Shown: positions 27,518 through 34,860 of the stretch, one piece after another
Layout of the letters: each line of letters opens with the position of its first letter
Position numbering within the stretch: the stretch's first letter is position 1
Assembly: GCA_965214475.1 (NCBI GenBank)
Contig: OZ243953.1
Coordinates: 2,666,001 to 2,730,000 of the forward strand
Reading direction: 5' to 3'
Length of the DNA: 64,000 bases
From: SIRX01 sp965214475
GTDB taxonomy: Bacteria; Actinomycetota; Rubrobacteria; Rubrobacterales; Rubrobacteraceae
Notes under the pieces: generated by a model
Databases searched by the model: none
What the model was told of the DNA's origin: nothing
What the model saw: the letters and a program-made list of their open reading frames with translations, nothing else
Program-made: the position numbers and the translations under genes

Positions 27518-30250
27518 ATGCTAAAGAAAAAGGACCATCGAATAATAAGATATATAATCACAGTGGCACTGGTATTGTCGGCACTGAAACTCACGCTGCT
27601 TTTAGCGCCTCTTTACCAGAAAGAGAGCTTGTTGCTTCTCGTATTTGCTGTTACAGTCAGCGCTTTCTTGGGTGGGTCTGGTGCTGGTATATTTGCTATA
27701 CTGCTCTCGGTCGTGTTGGCAGACTACTTTCTGATCTCGACAAACTCATTTCTTTGGCAAGATGGCGAGGGAGTAGTGCGCTTGGGTGAATTTGTCCTGG
27801 TAGGGTTAGTGGTCAGTGCGCTTGTCACGCGACTCGTCTCCGTCAAAGACGCCGAAGAAAAACTCAGCCTGCACCACGAAGTCGCCGACGCAAGTTCCAA
27901 CGGCATCGTGATCGTGGACGCTAGCTTACCGGACAATCCGATAATATACGTCAACCCTGCTTTTGAACAGCTTACTGGCTACAAGCTCGAGGAGGTAAAA
28001 GGACACAATTGCCGATTCTTGCAAAGGAACTACACAGACCAACTAGCGCTTTCAGAGTTGCGAGCAGCTATTCAGGAGTCAAAGAGTTGCATGGTAACGT
28101 TGCAAAACTATCGCAAGGACGGCACCCTTTTCTGGAACGAACTTCATGTCTCACCGGTACGGGAAGATGGCTTCGTCAAACATTTTATTGGAGTATTGAA
28201 AGACACCACAGGGCACGTACGGAGCGAGGAGCCTCCAAAGGAGAGTGAGGTTCGCTTCCGTTACCTCGTCCGTCATGGCTCGGATATCATTACCATTCTC
28301 AATGCCGACGGCACCGTTCAGTATGGGAGCACCTCCATCGAGCGCATGCTGGGCTACGATACGGAAGAGCTGGTTGGGGAGAGCGCCTTCGACTACGTTC
28401 ACCCGGACGATCTCGGAGTCGTCATGGAGGCGGTTTCAGATATCCTCGCCGAGTCCGGAAACGTAAAGTCCATGGAGTTCCGATTCCGTCACAAAGAAGG
28501 CTCGTGGCGTTGCCTGGAGGCTGTCGGCAGCAACTTGCTCGATGACCCGAACGTAAGGGGGATAGTAGTTAACTCTCGCGATATTACTGAGCGCAAACGT
28601 GCTGAAGATGTAAAGAGCCGCCAAATACAGGAGGCAGCGCTCCGCAACGAAATGAACGATGCTTTTAGTCGCGGCAACAATCTAAGAAGTGTTTTAGAGA
28701 CGTGTACTGAGGTTATAGTCCGGCGTCTGGGTATAACCCTCGCGCGCATCCGGGCGTTCGAGGGAGAGAGCAACACCTTAAAAGCACAAGCTGGCACAGG
28801 CTCGCATATAGACCCGGATGGCGCTTTGGGCTTCCTGCCCCTTGGCAACAGAGTAGATGTCGTAGACCGGAGTCGGGACTCTTACATAAGTAACGACATA
28901 CGCAGCGACCCTGAATTCGCCGGCGCGGGATGGGTTGACAGGGAAGGACTGGTCGCTGCTGCCAGCTACCCGCTGCTCGTCGAAGAACAATTGATCGGGG
29001 ACCTCACGCTCTTCTCTCGCGAACCTTTCCCGGAGGAGATGATCGAGGTATTGTCTTCCGTGGCGCAATCACTCGCCCAAAGCATCCAACGCAAGAGAAC
29101 CGAGGACGACCTCCGGGAGAGCCTGGGGGTTCTTTTGGCTCTCCGGGAAGCCGGTTACATCTTGGGTTCTACGCTCGAGCAAGACGAGATCGTTTCTCGG
29201 TTGTTGCAGATCATGCGCCGTGTCTCCGACCTTACCGCGACGATTATCAGCATGCCGGATGAGAATGGGCAACTGCACATCTGGCGGTCCGTTGGTGTCG
29301 AAAATCTGCCGACCAGAATCCGTTACGCTCCCGAGGCCGAGCGAGCGCGCCAAGCAGTGCTGAAGGATGAAGAAAAATGGTTGTTCCGGCTTGAATCTCC
29401 GACTTCCAAGTCCGGGTATCTGGCGGTGTTGTGTTTACCGATCCGGGTGCGTGACCGCTTCTTTGGTGTACTGGAAGCATATGGCTCGGAGGCGTTGGCC
29501 GAAGACGACATAGGCGAGATACTCGGCAGCCTGACCAGCCAGGCGGCGAGCGCCTTAGAAAACGCTCGACTATACAGAGAGCTGGGAGAGCGTGAGCGTC
29601 GTTTGCAAGATCTCGTAGGGAAGCTCCTCGGAGCTCAGGAAGAAGAGCGTCGCCGGGTAGCGTATGAAGTGCATGATGGTCTTGCCCAGGTTGCGGTTGC
29701 CGCCCATCAACGCCTTCAGGCCTTCGCCCGGCGTCACCAGCCCGAGGAAGAACGGGCCAGGGATGATCTGGAACGGGTATTGGAACTTGTCAGGCTGACC
29801 GTCTCCGAATCACGACGTATTATCGCGCACCTGCGGCCGACCACGCTCGATGACCTGGGACTAACAGCAACCATCTCTCTCGAAGTCGAGGGACTCCGGG
29901 AAGAAGGCTACTCCGTAGATTATGAGGAAAATCTCGTGGACGAGCGTCTGCCGTCCAATATCGAGATAGCTCTCTACCGCGCCGCCCAGGAAACCTTGAC
30001 AAACGTTCGCAAGCATGCCCAAACCAAGCAAGTGAGCGTGAAGCTGTTACGCGAGACAGACGAAGTTCGTCTTGAAATTCAAGACCACGGCGTAGGATTC
30101 GACCCTGAGACCGTATACGCCACAAGCGGTCCGGGAGAGAGAGTCGGTCTCGCCGGGATGCACGAGCGGGTTAGTATGGTGGGCGGCAAGTTGGAGATCA
30201 ACAGCCACATAGATAAGGGTACCTCAACGATCGCTTCAGTGCCCATTTAG
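27518..30250 (+). CDS. Predicted blue-light LOV sensor histidine kinase (DUF4118-LOV-PAS-GAF-GAF-HisKA_3)
   Basis: 910 residues from an ATG behind GAGGAGAAAG. Domain order: four-helix DUF4118-like membrane part (about 10-105), a LOV-type PAS (about 118-230), a second PAS (about 240-355), two GAF domains (about 388-530 and 541-700), HisKA_3 with His719 (YEVHDGLAQ), and an HATPase. The LOV core has GHNCRFLQ with the photo-adduct Cys165, plus VNPAFEQLTGY and NYRKDGTLFWNELHVSPV, all flavin-contact positions of true LOV domains. Blue light should drive a Cys-flavin adduct and change kinase output. The likely partner is the NarL regulator at 31625. An IS630 element sits exactly in its stop codon. 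Confidence 0.88.
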   Translation: MLKKKDHRIIRYIITVALVLSALKLTLLLAPLYQKESLLLLVFAVTVSAFLGGSGAGIFAILLSVVLADYFLISTNSFLWQDGEGVVRLGEFVLVGLVVSALVTRLVSVKDAEEKLSLHHEVADASSNGIVIVDASLPDNPIIYVNPAFEQLTGYKLEEVKGHNCRFLQRNYTDQLALSELRAAIQESKSCMVTLQNYRKDGTLFWNELHVSPVREDGFVKHFIGVLKDTTGHVRSEEPPKESEVRFRYLVRHGSDIITILNADGTVQYGSTSIERMLGYDTEELVGESAFDYVHPDDLGVVMEAVSDILAESGNVKSMEFRFRHKEGSWRCLEAVGSNLLDDPNVRGIVVNSRDITERKRAEDVKSRQIQEAALRNEMNDAFSRGNNLRSVLETCTEVIVRRLGITLARIRAFEGESNTLKAQAGTGSHIDPDGALGFLPLGNRVDVVDRSRDSYISNDIRSDPEFAGAGWVDREGLVAAASYPLLVEEQLIGDLTLFSREPFPEEMIEVLSSVAQSLAQSIQRKRTEDDLRESLGVLLALREAGYILGSTLEQDEIVSRLLQIMRRVSDLTATIISMPDENGQLHIWRSVGVENLPTRIRYAPEAERARQAVLKDEEKWLFRLESPTSKSGYLAVLCLPIRVRDRFFGVLEAYGSEALAEDDIGEILGSLTSQAASALENARLYRELGERERRLQDLVGKLLGAQEEERRRVAYEVHDGLAQVAVAAHQRLQAFARRHQPEEERARDDLERVLELVRLTVSESRRIIAHLRPTTLDDLGLTATISLEVEGLREEGYSVDYEENLVDERLPSNIEIALYRAAQETLTNVRKHAQTKQVSVKLLRETDEVRLEIQDHGVGFDPETVYATSGPGERVGLAGMHERVSMVGGKLEINSHIDKGTSTIASVPI

Positions 30251-31249
30251 AGCAACTTGCAGTGTAGAAGATTCATAAGGCATCATGGGCTGCATGAATG
30301 CCTACTCCGAAGACCTGCGCAAGAAGATCATCGAGGCACTCCGACAGGGAAGGACTAAGAGTGAGACCGCTCGCTCCTTCGGGGTGAGCCGTTCGTCGGT
30401 CAAACGCTACGCCAAGCTGGTAGAGGAGGGACGCTCCCTCACTCCGAAGAAACGTCCCGGCTCTAAGCCAAAGATAGATGAGAGAGCCCGCAGGCTCATG
30501 GAAGCGGATCTCGAAGAACATCCCGCAGCCACCCTCTGTGAACGTCGGGAGTTCCTGAAGAAAGTGGCTGGTGTGTCGGTAAGCGATTCTACCGTGAGCC
30601 GGATGCTGGGGCGCCTTGGATGGAGCCGAAAAAAAGATCATCGGGAGCGAGAGAACGCGACGAGTTCTTGAGGAGCGCCTGGCGACTGCTGTTTGCTGAA
30701 AAGGTAGACGCTGAACGTCTGGTGTTCGTAGATGAGATGGGAGCCAACGTCTCGCTTTGTCCCATCTACGCCTGGTCACGCAGGGGACAGCGAGCTTTCG
30801 GTAGCGCCCCGAGGAACTGGGGCAAGAACGTGACCCTGCTCTCCAGCATTACAGCGGAGGGTGTCGGGCCATGCCTGGCGTTTGAGGGTCCAACAACGCG
30901 GGAGGTATTTGAGGCCTACCTGGAGCATGTTCTGGTACCGGAGCCTACAGCCTGGACGAATCATCGTGCTAGACAACCTCTCTGCTCACAAAGGAGGCAG
31001 GGTGAAGGAGATCGTCAAGGCGGGGGCTGCGAGCTCGTCTACTTGCCACCCTACTCGCCGGACTTCAACCCAATCGAGCAGGCGTTCTCGAAGATCAAGA
31101 GGCTGTTGCGAAGAGCCGAAGCGCGTACCCGGAAGACACTAATCGAAGCGATGGGTCGAGCACTGGATGCAGTGCCGGCCCAGGACGTTCGGACGTTCTT
31201 CATGCACTGCGGCTACCGTATGGTGGACCAACTGCTATGACAAATGCTC
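30250..31249 (+). mobile_element. IS630-type insertion sequence (Tc1/mariner-like), about 1000 bp
   Basis: Imperfect terminal inverted repeats GAGCAACTTG (left) and CAAATGCTC (right) are flanked by TA at 30248-30249 and 31250-31251, the TA target duplication of the IS630 group. The element starts at the third base of the LOV kinase stop codon: TA plus element G makes TAG; without the element the join reads ATT TAA. It carries one transposase in two frames. The insertion ends upstream of the NarL regulator. Confidence 0.9.
30294..31240 (+). pseudogene. IS630-family transposase, frameshifted
   Basis: The N-terminal part (MNAYSEDLRKKIIEALRQG, HTH ETARSFGVSRSSVKRYAKL) reads to 30671. The C-terminal DDE part reads from about 30620 in the -1 frame. 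They overlap at an A7 run (30629-30635, in SRKKK), a site where IS630-group elements often use programmed -1 frameshifting. Catalytic residues: first Asp in VFVDEMGAN, Glu in PPYSPDFNPIEQAFSK. The second Asp (IIVLDNLSAHK) is in another frame for about 80 bases (30941-31022): one extra base, then one missing base. So the transposase as sequenced is broken apart from any programmed shift. Confidence 0.85.
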
Positions 31250-31624
31250 TAAGAGATTTACGGCGATGCTATATTCGTAAGAAGTTCCGTGGCCGGGCCA
31301 CCTTACAGGTATTGAATCAACATATTCGCTGTTTGAGTGTTGGAGGCCTGAAAAACTTCTAAAAAATACTGCATTTGAATGATACGAATAGACTGGTTGG
31401 CCGTATACACTAGAAGTGTGAGTAATGGCAATGTTCATATAGGGAAGGTCATGGTACAACGTCACTCTAGTGAACCGCCGCTTTTCAAATCAGCCGAAAA
31501 ATGTGTCTGGGTGGCACAAAGGTTTGCTGAGTGCTTGCTCGCTGCTACTGGCACAAGACAATACTCGTTCGATTGTTTCAAGAAAGATTCTGTGGGCAAG
31601 AATGTTTTGTAGAGTGGGGGAAAG
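31250..31624. other. AT-rich spacer before the NarL regulator
   Basis: No convincing gene. An open frame at 31379-31612 has no family resemblance. The AT-rich composition and position fit a promoter/leader for the regulator; a GTATACAC (-10-like) lies at about 31401-31408 without a clear -35. Confidence 0.3.
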
Positions 31625-32344
31625 ATGATGTTACCTAAGGAGACGAACATAGAGAACAAACAGGGTCAGATACAGGTCGTGATAGTAGACGACCATGATT
31701 TGGCAAGAGAAGGCCTCCGGGATATGTTGATTGATGAGCCCGATATCGAGGTGGTGGGCGAAGCATCTAATGGGTGGGAATCGCTCGCGCTTTGCTCTCG
31801 TCTACAGCCCGATCTGGTCTTAATGGATGTTCGAATGCCGGAGATGGACGGACTCGCGGCGACCAGAGAGATCAAGCAGCAACACACGAAGATCAGTGTC
31901 CTGATGGTCACCATGCACGAAAACCCAGATTATCTTCTCGAAGCCCTCAAGGCCGGGGCTGCTGGTTACGTACTCAAGGATGCCCACCAGCACGAGATTA
32001 TAACCGCCATACATCAGGTTCGCCGGGGAGACTCCCCTCTAGACCCCCAGCTCGCCGCCCGGGTGTTGCGGCGGGTGGCTACCAAAGAGGTCCAGCACGA
32101 GAACGTAGGAAAACCTCAAATCTCGGGCTTCTCTTTCATCGAGACGCTCACACCCCGGGAGCAGGAGGTATTGGAGATCATGAAGCTAGGTTGGACCAAC
32201 CGCCAGATAGCTCAGAAACTGTTTATTAGTCCGGGCACCGTCAAGAATCACGTCGAGCACATAATAGCCAAGCTAGAAGCCTCCGACCGTACCCAGGCTG
32301 TCGTGCGGGCCCTAGAACTAGGCGTACTCGACTTCTCAGCTTAG
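31625..32344 (+). CDS. NarL/LuxR-type response regulator
   Basis: 239 residues behind GGGGGAAAG. Receiver: VVIVDDHDLAREGL (acidic pair), acceptor Asp in LVLMDVRMPEMDG, Thr in MVTMHENP, Lys in YVLKDAHQHE, all intact. LuxR HTH: LTPREQEVLEIMKLGWTNRQIAQ and SPGTVKNHVEHIIAKL. Such regulators are phosphorylated by HisKA_3 kinases, and the LOV kinase upstream is the obvious candidate. Targets unknown; the polysaccharide cluster begins within a few kb. Confidence 0.95.
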   Translation: MMLPKETNIENKQGQIQVVIVDDHDLAREGLRDMLIDEPDIEVVGEASNGWESLALCSRLQPDLVLMDVRMPEMDGLAATREIKQQHTKISVLMVTMHENPDYLLEALKAGAAGYVLKDAHQHEIITAIHQVRRGDSPLDPQLAARVLRRVATKEVQHENVGKPQISGFSFIETLTPREQEVLEIMKLGWTNRQIAQKLFISPGTVKNHVEHIIAKLEASDRTQAVVRALELGVLDFSA

Positions 32345-32488
32345 AGAAGAGGGCTACGCTAACAGATTTTTGTTTGGAGAACGACTCAGCTAGATAAAAT
32401 ATGCCGACTGGCCCATGTGAAGGGGCTGGTTCTTAACCCACTATTAGTCTTGTGTTGACGTCAACTATTAAAAGTAGATGGAAGGTTC

Positions 32489-32911
32489 TTGAGGATCCGT
32501 GTGTCTGAGACGAGTTCACATCCGGTCTGCGATTCCACCTCCCTGGCTGTTTGCGGGGACTCGGTGGCCGGACGGGCTCTCGCGCTGCTGCTGCAGGGGG
32601 TAGGTTGTGCTGCAAAATTTGTTCCATCTACGGCACTGGATAGGCCTGATTCGCTGGCGGGCGTCGAAGTTATCTTGCTGAGGCTTACTCCGGAGCTTAG
32701 CGTACACCATCGGGAGACGTTGACAAAGAAACTTCAGAACGCGGCAGAGTTACACAGGATACCAATTATACAGTTGGCCGCCGTTTCAGAGACACGGCAG
32801 GAGAAGGTACCCGACAAGACACAATATACATTGGCCTGGCCTTGCAGCACAGAGGAGATACTACAGAGCATTGCGACTGCCCAAACCCGTTTGTGCAACG
32901 GAAAGAAGTGA
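32489..32911 (+). CDS. Receiver-like protein lacking the acceptor Asp (first of two)
   Basis: About 140 residues from TTG 32489 (GGAAGG upstream; GTG 32501 is an alternative). The order of strands and helices mimics a receiver: LAVCGDSVAGRALALLLQGV, then VEVILLRLTPELS where the acceptor Asp would be (Arg/Leu here), RIPIIQLAAV, and LAWPCSTEEILQSIATA in place of the KPF-type end. The key Asp and Lys are missing, so it is at best a pseudo-receiver. It lies 144 bases after the NarL gene and just before a similar protein. Confidence 0.6.
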   Translation: MRIRVSETSSHPVCDSTSLAVCGDSVAGRALALLLQGVGCAAKFVPSTALDRPDSLAGVEVILLRLTPELSVHHRETLTKKLQNAAELHRIPIIQLAAVSETRQEKVPDKTQYTLAWPCSTEEILQSIATAQTRLCNGKK

Positions 32912-32999
32912 CAGGCGATCACGCTGTGGATAGGGAAGACTGGAGAAGTGACCCGTCTGGCTCATCATCCGCAGAGTACGAAGTGAGTGTAGAGCAGGT

Positions 33000-33336
33000 G
33001 AGCAAACTGAGAATCCTGCTGGCCAACGACCCACGCTCTTATCGAGACTTGCTCGCTGCGACTTTCCAGATACTAAAGTCGGAAGCTGAGGTGATTATAA
33101 GCGAACCACAAGACCTGGACTTCGAGATGCAAAGTTTTGCTCCGCACCTAGTAGTGTGCAGTCGCCTCACTCCCGCAATCGAGAACACTGCTTCGTCCTG
33201 GATCGAACTCTATCCTAACTTCAAACGGCTGGCGCATATATGCATCGGTGGTGAACGCTCGACGGTGGAAGGAATAGAGTTGACCGACTTGCTCCGTGCT
33301 GTTGACGAAGTAGAGCAGATGGTAGAATTCGGCTAG
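33000..33336 (+). CDS. Receiver-like protein lacking the acceptor Asp (second of two)
   Basis: About 111 residues from GTG 33000 (VSKLRILLANDPRSYRDLL). The receiver-like pattern continues LKSEAEVIISEPQDLDFEM, HLVVCSRLTPAIE (Ser at the usual Asp position), and a final ELTDLLRAVDEVEQMVEFG. No DD pair and no Lys-Pro switch. The RLTP segment is shared with the upstream neighbour, so the pair may be related. A longer frame from 32842 overlaps that neighbour and is less likely. Possible partners of the LOV/NarL pair; function unknown. Confidence 0.55.
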
Positions 33337-33429
33337 TCACACGTATTCCGCTTGCATCCTATACTTGCTTGGTGTGTCTTCAGTTGACAGCGCGAGCAGC
33401 TTACGGTTTTCATAGGCTTACTGATTTTG

Positions 33430-33622
33430 GAAAAGGTACACGCCTGTTACAGTTCATTGGCGAGATCTCAAAGCCCATGTGGCGCCGGTGGCTGGGAAGC
33501 CAATCATAAAATACATCTTCGAACTGCTGGTGGATGCTGGGCTAGAAGATGTCCACGGCAACGTTCACTATCTGGCGGATATCTCTAACACTATAAGCAG
33601 CACAGCAGTTTATAAACTCTGA
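33430..33622 (+). pseudogene. Remnant of a sugar nucleotidyltransferase N-terminus
   Basis: Frames across this spacer spell KGTRLLQFIGEISKPM, then with a two-base offset APVAGKPIIKYIFELLVDAGLEDVHGNVHYLADISN, given here in pieces. This parallels the start of the intact pyrophosphorylase at 20766 (GKGTRLFPLTGEMPKPM, MAPIVDTPIIEHIFDLL, EEVHVNIHYLADA). Only about 60 residues remain and the frame is broken. The rest of 33337-33638 shows nothing. Confidence 0.7.
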
Positions 33623-33638
33623 ATGTCTAGTACTTTTC

Positions 33639-34430
33639 TTAGGGATAGGAAGCATCCTGGCGAGCTCCTGATACGGCTACGTCGAAAGCAGATCCTCTGG
33701 GCATTGATGCGAGATCTTGATTGAAGATAGCCCACTTACCTTCATTATAATCGTACCAAATGCCTACGGGGTGATCATTGTAAGTGCCCCCTACTCCTCC
33801 CGGATTCCAGTTGGGCGTAATCGAAAGGATGGCTTCGGGGGTGTTGTTGGTTGAGGGGCTGTCGATGTAAGTATTGTTCTCCGTTGTGTTACTAGATGAG
33901 ACGCGATGTATGAATACGTTCTCGGCCGGTCCCTCAGAGATGACTACGCTGAATACTGCACCTTCTGGCATGGGTGCTAGATCCTGATTGAAGATAGCCC
34001 ACTTGCCGCCACGGTTTGAGTCGTACCAAACGCCTATGGGGTGAGTTTTGCCGGAGCCTTCGTCCTGATCCCAAACTGGGGTGGCCAAGAGAACTGCGTC
34101 AGGGTTGTTATTGGTCAGTGGATGGTCAATGTAGGTGCTGTTGTCCGCGGTGTTCGCGGGTGCGGCGCGGTGAACGACGGCGGCGACGCTGGTTCTCGAG
34201 CTCGCCTCTTTGGTAGCGGCGTCATCACCATCGGTGGAAGCAACGCCGCGGACTTCATTGCCTGCTACGGGAAAATTCTGAGGGCTCTGGTAAAATAAGT
34301 AAACAAAGTATCCTTCAACTACTAGAATAACAATCAGTAGGATAAGCACTGTTATTTTCGTGTAGCTTTTAAGCAACGCGGTGCCTCCCCGAGTTCCCGG
34401 CGATGCTATACACCACTTTCGTCTTTTCAC
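33639..34430 (-). CDS. Membrane-anchored protein with two tandem beta-rich repeats
   Basis: 263 residues. A single membrane helix near residues 25-47 (ITVLILLIVILVVEGYFVYL) is followed by a Ser/Thr/Ala linker and two repeats of about 85 residues. Each has N-S/N-TYID, TNN-PDAVL or TEAIL, a tryptophan-rich middle (HPIGVWYDSNRGGKWAIFNQD and HPVGIWYDYNEGKWAIFNQD in pieces), and ends AIFNQDLA-MP. I recall a repeat domain of this type as DUF7452, not certain. The layout suggests an extracytoplasmic protein that binds a ligand or wall component. Divergent from the PQQ-type dehydrogenase. Confidence 0.7.
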   Translation of the reverse strand: MKRRKWCIASPGTRGGTALLKSYTKITVLILLIVILVVEGYFVYLFYQSPQNFPVAGNEVRGVASTDGDDAATKEASSRTSVAAVVHRAAPANTADNSTYIDHPLTNNNPDAVLLATPVWDQDEGSGKTHPIGVWYDSNRGGKWAIFNQDLAPMPEGAVFSVVISEGPAENVFIHRVSSSNTTENNTYIDSPSTNNTPEAILSITPNWNPGGVGGTYNDHPVGIWYDYNEGKWAIFNQDLASMPRGSAFDVAVSGARQDASYP

Positions 34431-34860
34431 TGCTGCTTTTCCCCGATTTGTTCAAAGAACCTCAATTCAAGTCTCCGGCCGGAGTCTTCACTCTCTCCTT
34501 CAGAACGAGCGAAGAGGAAACCCTGGCTCAGCCCAACATGCACAATTTATCCTTGATGATCGAGCCGGAGTAAGTGTCACACAGCCTATTTTTTGTCCCT
34601 AAAGAATTTACGACAAGAAAGTTGGACCGCTACAGAGGACTGTCGGAAATGTGCCGATTGGGGGATACGATCTTTTGCGACGTTTGGCACAATAACAACG
34701 TCAAGCACAATAAACTGGCGGACTAGAACGACGGCTTTCTATAGAAGGAGCCGGTGATTGTTCGGGGAGAGAGTCAGCATATAGTTGGACCTATTTTACG
34801 AGGCGCGACAGGTCTTCGAACATGGCGGACAGATCTTGCTGCTCTGAGGAGGATGGAACC
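34431..34860. other. Intergenic leader of the sugar dehydrogenase
   Basis: No gene seen. An exact 6-bp dyad GACGTT (34679-34684) / AACGTC (34697-34702) lies about 160 bases before the start. AGGAGGA at 34847 is the ribosome site. The divergent arrangement with 34430 means promoters for both lie here, but I cannot place them. Confidence 0.3.
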
